Below, one piece after another: positions 17,077-24,377 of a stretch of 51,185 nt of DNA. The translations under genes were made by a program, and so were the position numbers. Below the pieces are notes generated by a model. The model did not search any database and was not told the DNA's origin. It was given only the letters and a program-made list of their open reading frames with translations. The stretch is taken from contig USTO01000001.1 in NCBI GenBank assembly GCA_900557675.1, positions 1-51,185 on the forward strand, read 5' to 3'. The stretch comes from an uncultured Mollicutes bacterium. Lineage in GTDB: Bacteria; Bacillota_I; Bacilli_A; RF39; UBA660. The first letter of the stretch is position 1; each line of letters starts with the position of its first letter.

Positions 17077-17680
17077 TTTTAAGAGTTTTTCTTTTATCAA
17101 AATATTCCCTTTTAGTAGTATTAGCCACTCCAAAAGCCCCATAAATAGCACTTTCAAAATCAAATCTAGCCTTAGTATTATCAATACCATTATAAAGACC
17201 AGTTTTAAGTGTCTTAATACCACTTTTAAAATTACTATAAAGCCATTTAGCATAAAAAGCATCATTTTTATCAAGCATATAATCAATAGAAGGATTGGCA
17301 AAAATCAAAGCATTCTCATTTTCAAATTCAAAAGGGATCTTTTTACCATCACGATAATAAATATTATTAAACGCAACAATAAACGAAACAGAATGAATAA
17401 TAGAATCAATCCTATACAAAGTAACAGCTTCTCTAGGAGTTAAAAAACCAAGCCTTCCTTCTTCGTAAAAAATTTTTTCAGATGTAAAAAAGTTCTCTCT
17501 TCCCGTTTTTAGAAAGTTACGAAAAGCACTTTGGGCAACATCACCATTATAAGCCTTTTCCGTAGCATCAGTAGCATAATCAATTACACTTCCAACACTT
17601 ACAATTTTTTCTAAATCTTTAACTTTACAATCTGCCGGTATCATAGCAAGATTAATTTCCATATTTGTAAATTTGTTCAT
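17072..17680 (-). CDS. Orphan protein of unknown function (203 aa)
   Basis: A soluble-looking, mostly helical 203-residue protein with no motif I recognise. Notable parts are MIPADCKVKDLEKIVSVGSV near the start, FLTPREAVTLYRIDSIIHSVSFIVAF in the middle and a basic end (TTKREYFDKRKTLKK). A longer frame opens at 17722, but the minus-strand GGAAGGGGGG just before the ATG at 17680 fixes the start there. Bracketed by its own terminator. The codons resemble those of the repeat protein next door more than those of the + strand genes. No function is proposed. Confidence 0.65.
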   Translation of the reverse strand: MNKFTNMEINLAMIPADCKVKDLEKIVSVGSVIDYATDATEKAYNGDVAQSAFRNFLKTGRENFFTSEKIFYEEGRLGFLTPREAVTLYRIDSIIHSVSFIVAFNNIYYRDGKKIPFEFENENALIFANPSIDYMLDKNDAFYAKWLYSNFKSGIKTLKTGLYNGIDNTKARFDFESAIYGAFGVANTTKREYFDKRKTLKK

Positions 17681-17785
17681 AAACTTCCCCCCTTCCAACA
17701 ATTTACAAAAAAAGTATAACACATAAAAAAAACAATGTCAATTACAAAAAAACAGAATATACTACTTATGAAATAAGGAGGAAAA

Positions 17786-18787
17786 ATGAAAAAAATAATC
17801 GTGTGGATAATAACAATAATACTAATACTTCTTGTGGGAGCATTAGTATCTCAAAATAAAAAAGAAGATAACACCCAAAACCAAAAAGTGACAGTAGCAG
17901 AAGTAACACATAGCATTTTCTATGCCCCACAATATGTAGCCCTCGCCCTAGGATACTTTGAAGAAGAAGGCCTTGATGTAGAATTAACCCTTGCCCAAGG
18001 AGCCGACGCCGTAATGGCAGCCGTTTTATCAGGAGATGTAGATATAGGATTTTCAGGTACTGAAGCAACCATATACGTATATAATGGCGGTGAAAAAGAC
18101 TACGTAATGACTTTTGCCGGACTAACCCAAAAAGACGGAAGTTTCCTAGTATCAAGAAAAAAAATAGATAACTTCACCCTAGATGATCTCAAAGGCAAAT
18201 ACGTAATAGGAGGAAGAAAAGGAGGAATGCCGGAAATGACCTTTGAGTGGGCTTTAAGACAAAACGGAATTGACCCAATCAAAGACTTAACTATTGATAC
18301 ATCCGTAGCTTTTCCAGCAATGGAGGGAGCCTTTATCGGGGGAACAGGTGACTTTGTAACCCTATTTGAACCCAATGCAACTTCGGTTGAAAAAGAAGGA
18401 CTCGGCTATGTTGTCGCTTATATTGGTGAACTAGGAGGAAATGTACCATATACTGCCTACAATGCCCGAAAAAGCTATATAGAAAACAACCCTGAAGTAA
18501 TAAAAAGCTTTACCAAAGCCATAAACAAAGCCCTTGTATATGTAAAAAATCATAATAGTAGTGAGATTGCCGACCTCATTATGAGCCAGTTTCCAAATAC
18601 CAGTAAGGAAGATATGATAACCATAATTGACCGCTATAAAAATGCTGGCGCTTGGAAAGAAAACATAACAATAAACAAAAAAGAGTGGCAACATATCGAA
18701 GAAATACTAATGACTGCCGGAGAACTAAATAGTATGGTTGACTATGACAAACTAATTTACAGCAAGTATTTCAAAGACTATGAATAA
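17786..18787 (+). CDS. ABC transporter substrate-binding protein (NMT1/SsuA-like)
   Basis: 333-residue extracytoplasmic binding protein for an ABC importer. The NMT1/THI5/SsuA fold is shown by THSIFYAPQYVALALGYFEEEGLDVELT, GADAVMAAVLSGDVDIGFSG and DLKGKYVIGGRKGGMPEMTFEWAL. The family takes up sulfonates, taurine, nitrate or thiamine precursors; the ligand cannot be read here. An N-terminal hydrophobic segment (residues 2-20) could be a signal or anchor, but there is no Cys lipobox (it reads GALVSQNKK), which is unusual in a Gram-positive. The gene overlaps the ATPase gene by 8 nt, so the three genes form one operon. No riboswitch is evident upstream. Confidence 0.88.
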   Translation: MKKIIVWIITIILILLVGALVSQNKKEDNTQNQKVTVAEVTHSIFYAPQYVALALGYFEEEGLDVELTLAQGADAVMAAVLSGDVDIGFSGTEATIYVYNGGEKDYVMTFAGLTQKDGSFLVSRKKIDNFTLDDLKGKYVIGGRKGGMPEMTFEWALRQNGIDPIKDLTIDTSVAFPAMEGAFIGGTGDFVTLFEPNATSVEKEGLGYVVAYIGELGGNVPYTAYNARKSYIENNPEVIKSFTKAINKALVYVKNHNSSEIADLIMSQFPNTSKEDMITIIDRYKNAGAWKENITINKKEWQHIEEILMTAGELNSMVDYDKLIYSKYFKDYE

Positions 18788-19526
18788 CATCTTAGAAATA
18801 AAAAAATTAAAAAAAATTTACCACACCCCTGATAAAGAAATATTAGCCATAAAAAACATAACAATGAATGTAATTTCAGGACAATTCCTAGTTATAGTCG
18901 GTCCCTCAGGTTGTGGTAAATCTACCCTACTGGGGCTATTATGCGGATTAGAAAATAAGACAAGTGGTGAAATAAATTATAAAGAAAATACCAAAGTAGG
19001 ATATATGTTACAAAGTGACTGTCTCTTTGACTGGCTTACAATATTAGATAATTGTCTCTTAGGAATAAAAATAACAAATAAAATAAAACCAGAACACAAA
19101 GAAAGAGCCATAAAATTACTAAAAACTTATGGACTAGGAGACTTCATAAACACCTATCCCAAAAATCTTTCTGGAGGAATGAGACAAAGAGTTGCACTAA
19201 TAAGAACCCTAATGACAGAACCCGATATCATACTACTAGATGAACCATTTTCTGCCCTCGATTACCAAACAAGACTAAAAGTATCAGATGACGTATATAA
19301 AATAATAAAAAAAGAAGGCAAAACAGCCATAATGATAACTCACGATATATCCGAAGCCATATCAATGGCTGATAAAGTAATAGTACTATCAAATAGACCA
19401 GCCATAATAAAAAAAGAAATAAATATTAAAATGGAAAACAAATCAACCCCCATAGAAAACAGAAAATGTCCTGAATTTGCAACATACTACAATCAAATAT
19501 GGAAGGAAATAGATAATAATGACTAG
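18780..19526 (+). CDS. ABC transporter ATP-binding protein (SsuB/TauB-like)
   Basis: A 248-residue ATPase that powers the importer. Walker A is GPSGCGKST, the Q-loop YMLQSDCLFDWLT, the signature LSGGMRQRVALIR, Walker B IILLDEPFSALD and the H-loop ITHDISEAI. The order and spacing are those of nitrate/sulfonate/taurine-type ABC ATPases. It overlaps the substrate-binding gene by 8 nt and the permease gene by 8 nt, which suggests coupled translation and fixed stoichiometry. All catalytic residues are present. Confidence 0.94.
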   Translation: MNNILEIKKLKKIYHTPDKEILAIKNITMNVISGQFLVIVGPSGCGKSTLLGLLCGLENKTSGEINYKENTKVGYMLQSDCLFDWLTILDNCLLGIKITNKIKPEHKERAIKLLKTYGLGDFINTYPKNLSGGMRQRVALIRTLMTEPDIILLDEPFSALDYQTRLKVSDDVYKIIKKEGKTAIMITHDISEAISMADKVIVLSNRPAIIKKEINIKMENKSTPIENRKCPEFATYYNQIWKEIDNND

Positions 19527-20310
19527 TCCCGAACAAAAAAAATATTTACGAAAACGAAAAATAAATAAAATACTAGTAATAACTGTCCAACTATTTATAC
19601 TAATATTCTTTATTTTTCTATGGCAATACCTAGCTGATAAATCCCTTATCAATACCTTTATAACATCTTCTCCCCAAAAAGTATTAGAAACAATATTAGA
19701 ACTATATCAAACAGGCAATCTCTTTAATCACATCTATATAACAATATATGAAACAATAGTAAGTTTCCTAATAGGTACCATTTTAGGAATAATAATAGCA
19801 ATACTAATGTATAACAGTCCCTTCTTTTCTAAGGTAATAGACCCCTATTTAACCATACTAAATAGTCTTCCCAAAGTAGCTCTCGGTCCCATTATCATAA
19901 TATGGGCCGGTGCTGGAATGAAATCAATAATAATAATGGCCCTTCTCATTTCTCTTATAATCACAATAGTAACCGTATATGGAGGTTTCCAAAACACAGA
20001 TCAAACCAAAATAAAACTATTAAAATCCCTTAAAGCCAGTAAATATCAAATACTAAAAATACTAATATTACCAAATAGCTATCCAACTATCATAAGTAGT
20101 CTAAAAATAAATATAAGTATGTCTCTAATAGGTGTAATAATGGGAGAATTTCTTGTTTCCAAAGAAGGAATAGGATATCTCATTATATACGGTTCGCAAG
20201 TATTCAATCTAAATCTCGTAATAACCGGTATCCTTATATTAGTAATAGTATCATATCTAATGTATTTAGTCGTATCCTATATAGAAAAACTCCTCATAAG
20301 AGATAAATAA
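19519..20310 (+). CDS. ABC transporter permease (SsuC/TauC-like)
   Basis: A 263-residue permease with about six membrane helices. The BPD_transp_1 signature is visible near the middle (LPKVALGPIIIIWAGAGMKS), followed by the EAA loop region LKASKYQILKILILPNSYPTIISSLKINISMSL. That loop contacts the ATPase. The end GFLIVYGSQVF is read here as GYLIIYGSQVFNL, typical of the nitrate/sulfonate/taurine branch. It is the third and last gene of the operon. An unusual inverted repeat starts 4 nt after the stop and probably ends transcription. Confidence 0.93.
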   Translation: MTSPEQKKYLRKRKINKILVITVQLFILIFFIFLWQYLADKSLINTFITSSPQKVLETILELYQTGNLFNHIYITIYETIVSFLIGTILGIIIAILMYNSPFFSKVIDPYLTILNSLPKVALGPIIIIWAGAGMKSIIIMALLISLIITIVTVYGGFQNTDQTKIKLLKSLKASKYQILKILILPNSYPTIISSLKINISMSLIGVIMGEFLVSKEGIGYLIIYGSQVFNLNLVITGILILVIVSYLMYLVVSYIEKLLIRDK

Positions 20311-20313
20311 AGT

Positions 20314-20396
20314 TGCAGAAATTTAAAAACTGAGCTATCAAGTACTCAGTTTTTAAAATTTCTGCACTATTATATTACAGTTTTTAAATTTCTGCA
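20314..20396. repeat. Three-copy inverted repeat between convergent genes
   Basis: Arm 1 (20314-20334) and arm 2 (20345-20366, one extra A) form a ~21-bp hairpin. A third copy (20378-20396) repeats 19 nt of arm 2 exactly and could pair with arm 1 instead. The segment lies between the permease stop and the hemolysin III stop. T-rich arms would let it act as a terminator in either direction, and a small mobile-element remnant is also possible. Confidence 0.75.
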
Positions 20397-21038
20397 TTAT
20401 GCTGTAAAATGTAAAATCATAAAGAAGTGAAATATACTACCAGCAAGAACAAAGAAATGAAACACACTATGCATATATCTCTTTTTCTTCCCAATACCAT
20501 ATAGAGCTGCTCCAATAGAATAAAATATACCACCTAGAACTAAAAACAAAATCTCCGTTCCATCCATTGCTCCAAATAAAGGCTTATAACAAATAAGACA
20601 ACTCCAACCAAGAGCAAGATGCAAAACAACACTTGCAAAACTATACTTGTCAACATCAATACTAGTAAGAACCACTCCAATAATAGTAATAATCCATACA
20701 ATTGCAAACCAAACCCAACCAATAACCCCCCCAATCAAAGATAAAGTAATGGGAGTAAATGTTCCCGCCACTAGCAAATACACATTACAGTGATCAATAA
20801 CACGAAGTACACCCTTAGCCCTAGTCCTCTTTGACAGCCCGTGATATATACAAGAAATAACATACAAAATAATCATCGTCGAACCATATATACTACTAGT
20901 TACAGCTGCCATTGCACTATGTGAGTTAACAAGTAAGATTACCAGTCCAGCAATACTAAGAAGTGCCCCTAATCCGTGTGATATAGAGTTAATAAGTTCT
21001 TCACCTAAACTATAGTTAGGAATTCTAATCTTTCCCAT
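20397..21038 (-). CDS. Hemolysin III family protein (PAQR/TrhA)
   Basis: A 213-residue membrane protein of the hemolysin III/PAQR-like family with seven membrane helices. Family signatures are NSISHGLGALLSIAGL near the start, ISCIYHGLSKRTRAKGVLRVIDHCNVYLLVAGTFTP in the middle and HSVFHFFVLAGSIFHFF near the end. They carry the conserved His and Asp residues thought to bind zinc. In Bacilli the homologue (TrhA/YplQ) has been linked to membrane fatty acid homeostasis. It is monocistronic on the minus strand, divergent from htpG, with RBS GAAGGAGGGAG. Confidence 0.9.
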   Translation of the reverse strand: MGKIRIPNYSLGEELINSISHGLGALLSIAGLVILLVNSHSAMAAVTSSIYGSTMIILYVISCIYHGLSKRTRAKGVLRVIDHCNVYLLVAGTFTPITLSLIGGVIGWVWFAIVWIITIIGVVLTSIDVDKYSFASVVLHLALGWSCLICYKPLFGAMDGTEILFLVLGGIFYSIGAALYGIGKKKRYMHSVFHFFVLAGSIFHFFMILHFTA

Positions 21039-21103
21039 AATCTCCCTCCTTCGTAAGTATTATACTACAAAACCACCAAAAAAAAAATGAATATTTTGTG
21101 AAA

Positions 21104-21134
21104 TTTTAGCAATTACTATTGACAATTGCTAAAA
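21104..21134. promoter_or_regulatory. CIRCE-like operator of htpG
   Basis: A perfect inverted repeat TTAGCAATT (21106-21114), N9, AATTGCTAA (21124-21132), extending two more base pairs on each side. The 9-9-9 layout and the TTAGC/GCTAA ends match the HrcA operator CIRCE (TTAGCACTC-N9-GAGTGCTAA). The inner three bases differ. It overlaps the -35 box of the htpG promoter. Confidence 0.7.
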
Positions 21135-21147
21135 AGAGTGATATAAC
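21119..21147 (+). promoter_or_regulatory. Promoter of htpG-hsp20
   Basis: TTGACA (21119-21124), 17-nt spacer and TATAAC (21142-21147), 30 nt before the htpG ATG. The -35 hexamer lies across the spacer and right arm of the CIRCE-like repeat, so a bound repressor would block polymerase. Confidence 0.85.
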
Positions 21148-21176
21148 TAAAATGTAAACAAAAGAAGGAGGCTTAA

Positions 21177-23060
21177 ATGAAAAAACAATTCAAATCAGAA
21201 TCAAAAAAAATACTGGATATGATGATTAATTCCATCTATACTAATAAGGAGATATTTCTAAGGGAACTAATATCAAACGCTAGTGATGCTATCGATAAAC
21301 TATACTATAAATCCCTAACAGATAGTACTCTAAAAGTAGATAAAGATAAATTAGAAATAGAATTAGTAGTAGATAAAGACAAGAAAACCCTAACCATAAA
21401 AGATAACGGTATAGGAATGAATAAAGAAGAACTAGAAAATAACCTCGGAACAATAGCCAAAAGCGATTCCTTAGCTTTTAAAGAAAACAACAAAGACCAA
21501 ACCGATGTAAATATAATAGGACAATTCGGAGTAGGATTTTATTCAGCCTTTATGGTAAGTTCTAAAATAGAAGTCCTATCTAAGAAAGTAGGCGAAGACA
21601 AAGCTTATATGTGGACATCAGAAGGAGCTGACGGCTATAACATAACAGAATCGCCAAAAGAAACAAACGGAACAAACATAACCCTATATCTAAAAGAAGA
21701 TACCGAAAATGAAAAATACAGCGATCTACTAACCGAGTATCGTATTCGTAGTATCATAAAAAAATACTCCGACTACATAAGTTATCCAATTAAAATGGAA
21801 GTAGAAAACAATAGATTAAAAGAAGGAAGTGAAACCGAGTACGAAACATACAAAGAAGTAGTAACCCTAAACAGTATGGTACCTCTTTGGAAAAAAGATA
21901 AAAATAAAGTAACAGAGGAAGAATATAACAATTTCTATATGGATAAATTTTCCGACTTCTCTGCTCCTGCCAAAGTTATCCACTACACTGTTGAAGGACT
22001 TTGCAACTACAAATGCATCCTGTTTATACCATCACACGCCCCTTATGATTTCTATACAAAAGAATACAAAAAAGGCCTAAGCCTATATACAAATGGCGTT
22101 CTAATTATGGATAAATGTGAGAGTTTGCTCCCTGACTATTTCAGTTTCATAAAAGGAATAGTTGATACAGACGATTTATCCCTAAATATTTCTCGTGAAA
22201 CCCTTCAAAATGACTATAAAGTGAAACAAATCGCCAAAAACATAGAAACCAAAATAATAAAAGAACTAAAAAGCCTAATGACAGACGACTTTGGACTTTA
22301 CAAAGAAATATTCAAAAACTTTGGTGCCGGCATTAAATACGGAATTTACAGTACTTACGGTTCAGCAAAAGATACCCTACAGGACCTACTAATATTCTAT
22401 TCAGCTGAGAAAAAAGATTACATCACGTTAAAAGAATATGTCCAAAATATGAAAGAAAACCAAAAAGAAATCTATTATGCTTGTGGTGAAAATAACGAAA
22501 AAATAGATAATCTTCCTCAAGTCGAATCAGTAAAAAAGAAAAAATACGATATATTATACTTAACAGAATATGTTGATGAATTCACAATGCAAGCACTAAG
22601 AGAATTTGCTGAAAAACCATTTAAAAACGTATCTGATAGTGATGTAGATTTAACTACAGAAAAAGAAAAGAAAGAACTAGAAAAACTAAATGCAGATAAT
22701 AAAGATTTACTTAATACTATGAAAGAAACACTTCCTGAAGTAGGCAAAGTAGAATTTACAGGCAAATTAACCAATCATCCCGTATGTTTAACAACAAAAG
22801 GAAACATTTCCATAGAAATGGAAAAAGTAATAAATGCAATGCCTGAGGGAGAAAAAATACACGCTGAAACAATTCTTGAAGTAAACAAAGATCACGAAAT
22901 AGCCAAAAAACTAAAAGAATTATATAAGGAAAACCAAAAAGAAGAATTAGCAAAATATACTAAAGTACTTTATGCACAGGCTCGTCTAATTGAAGGATTA
23001 CCAATAGAAAGCCCAACCGAAATAAGTAATTTAGTTGTTGATATAATGTCTAAAAAATAA
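21177..23060 (+). CDS. htpG: Chaperone HtpG (bacterial Hsp90)
   Basis: A 627-residue ATP-dependent chaperone. The GHKL ATPase domain is complete: ELISNASDAIDKL (catalytic Glu and Asn), IKDNGIGMNKEEL, then GQFGVGFYSAFMV in the lid region. The middle domain has the conserved arginine segment LNISRETLQNDYKVKQI. The C-terminal dimerisation domain ends LPIESPTEISNLVVDIM. There is no C-terminal MEEVD, as expected for a bacterial form. RBS AGGAGG. A CIRCE-like operator overlaps its promoter, and an Hsp20 gene follows after 27 nt, so the two probably form a heat-stress operon. Codons become more G-rich towards the 3' end. Confidence 0.97.
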   Translation: MKKQFKSESKKILDMMINSIYTNKEIFLRELISNASDAIDKLYYKSLTDSTLKVDKDKLEIELVVDKDKKTLTIKDNGIGMNKEELENNLGTIAKSDSLAFKENNKDQTDVNIIGQFGVGFYSAFMVSSKIEVLSKKVGEDKAYMWTSEGADGYNITESPKETNGTNITLYLKEDTENEKYSDLLTEYRIRSIIKKYSDYISYPIKMEVENNRLKEGSETEYETYKEVVTLNSMVPLWKKDKNKVTEEEYNNFYMDKFSDFSAPAKVIHYTVEGLCNYKCILFIPSHAPYDFYTKEYKKGLSLYTNGVLIMDKCESLLPDYFSFIKGIVDTDDLSLNISRETLQNDYKVKQIAKNIETKIIKELKSLMTDDFGLYKEIFKNFGAGIKYGIYSTYGSAKDTLQDLLIFYSAEKKDYITLKEYVQNMKENQKEIYYACGENNEKIDNLPQVESVKKKKYDILYLTEYVDEFTMQALREFAEKPFKNVSDSDVDLTTEKEKKELEKLNADNKDLLNTMKETLPEVGKVEFTGKLTNHPVCLTTKGNISIEMEKVINAMPEGEKIHAETILEVNKDHEIAKKLKELYKENQKEELAKYTKVLYAQARLIEGLPIESPTEISNLVVDIMSKK

Positions 23061-23087
23061 TAAAATAAATTGAAAGGAGATGGTATT

Positions 23088-23468
23088 ATGTTACCAAGAA
23101 GAATGTTTTTAGATAATATGTTAGAAGATTTAGAAAAAGAGGAGAATATGAAATGCGATATCTATGAAAAGAAAGGAATAATCCATATCGAAATGGATAT
23201 CCCTGGTTTTGATAAAAAAGATATCAAAGTAGAAATGCACAAAGGAACCCTTACAATAACAGCAGAAAAAACTGAAGAAGAACACGAAGATGAACACAAA
23301 AAATACCTAAGAAGAGAAAGAAAATATTATGGAAAATACCAAAGATCATTCTACTTAGGAGAAGTAAAAGAAAACGAAATTGAAGCACACTTCAATAACG
23401 GAATACTAAAAGTAACCGTTCCTAAAGAAGATGCAAACAGTAACAAGAAACAAATCGAAGTAAAATAA
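23088..23468 (+). CDS. Small heat shock protein, Hsp20 family
   Basis: A 126-residue holdase. The alpha-crystallin domain spans residues ~18-112: IHIEMDIPGFDKKDIKVEMHKGTLTITAEK, then RRERKYYGKYQRSFYLGE and HFNNGILKVTVPKE. These include the conserved G-x-L (GILKV) motif. The short C-terminal tail ends QIEVK, providing an I-x-V like anchor. A frame opens at a TTG at 23070, but AAGGAG at 23074-23079 fits the ATG at 23088. It follows htpG closely and probably shares its operator. Codon use is of the highly expressed type. Confidence 0.94.
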   Translation: MLPRRMFLDNMLEDLEKEENMKCDIYEKKGIIHIEMDIPGFDKKDIKVEMHKGTLTITAEKTEEEHEDEHKKYLRRERKYYGKYQRSFYLGEVKENEIEAHFNNGILKVTVPKEDANSNKKQIEVK

Positions 23469-23476
23469 AACAATAA

Positions 23477-23507
23477 AACTAGAGCCACAAACTCTAGTTT
23501 TTTTAGT
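23477..23507 (+). terminator. Terminator of htpG-hsp20
   Basis: AACTAGAG (23477-23484) and CTCTAGTT (23492-23499) with a 7-nt loop, followed by T6. Confidence 0.9.
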
Positions 23508-23528
23508 CCCATAAAGTACATTTAAAAA

Positions 23529-24272
23529 TTAAACTTTAAAATAATTATCTATCATTTCAAACACCTCTTTAAGCCCCATATTAATAACCAAATCAGCCCT
23601 ATTATCATAACTAGTAGTATCCCTATTAACAATAACCAAGTACTTACCCCGAAAATAATTAATAAGCCCACTAGCCGGATATACCGTAAGCGAAGTCCCC
23701 AAAACAAGGAGCATATCACACTTAGCAATCATCTCAGTACTATTCCTAAGCACATCACTAGGAATTTCCTCCTCATACAAAACAACATCCGGCTTTATAA
23801 TCCCCGTACATTTACACTTGCAAATCCCTGTACTATTAAACACCTCATCCGCAGGATAAAATTTACTACATTTAATGCAGTGATTACTATACACACTTCC
23901 ATGAAAAGTAACAACATTCCTACTTCCAGATTTCTCATGTAATCCATCAATATTCTGTGTAATAATCCCCCTAACTTTCCCCATATCTTCCATTCTTTTC
24001 AAAGTATTATGAATAATATTCGGTTCCTTATCAAAAACATTAAGCTTATCCCTATAAAATCTATAAAACTCTTCTGGATTATTAACAAAAAAACTATGAC
24101 TAAGAATCTCTTCAGGCGGATAACTATATTTCATATTATATAACCCATCTTTACTCCTAAAATCAGGAATACCACTCTCAGTACTAACCCCAGCTCCCGT
24201 AAAAACCACAATATTATTACATTCATTAATCATACTAATAAGATTATCTATTTTATTCACACTAATCACCAT
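23529..24272 (-). CDS. Sirtuin, NAD-dependent protein deacylase (Sir2/CobB)
   Basis: Removes acyl groups from lysines using NAD. NAD-binding motifs are VVFTGAGVSTESGIPDFRS and ITQNIDGLHEKSG, with the catalytic His in VVTFHGSVY. The zinc site has four Cys (CIKC ... CKCKC, arranged C-x2-C-x~15-C-x-C with one extra Cys). Later signatures are LLVLGTSLTVYPASGLI and VNRD. Length 247 residues from the ATG at 24272, normal for the family. The frame is open to 24317, but there is no ribosome-binding site there. A TATAAT sits only about 5 nt before 24272 on the minus strand, so the start is not certain. Confidence 0.9.
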   Translation of the reverse strand: MVISVNKIDNLISMINECNNIVVFTGAGVSTESGIPDFRSKDGLYNMKYSYPPEEILSHSFFVNNPEEFYRFYRDKLNVFDKEPNIIHNTLKRMEDMGKVRGIITQNIDGLHEKSGSRNVVTFHGSVYSNHCIKCSKFYPADEVFNSTGICKCKCTGIIKPDVVLYEEEIPSDVLRNSTEMIAKCDMLLVLGTSLTVYPASGLINYFRGKYLVIVNRDTTSYDNRADLVINMGLKEVFEMIDNYFKV

Positions 24273-24377
24273 AACAATTATACCCCATAATTCAAAAATA
24301 ACCAATAAAATTATCAAAAAATATTTACTTATACTATATGAAATGTTATAATAAATCCCAAAAGGAAGTGCATATAT

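Noticed and set aside
17681..17785. A riboswitch (TPP or other) before the ABC operon
   Set aside because: The gap is only ~105 nt, AT-rich and has no conserved riboswitch core or terminator stem.
20314..20396. A CRISPR-like array from three similar copies
   Set aside because: The copies are inverted, unequally spaced and too few; they form a hairpin.
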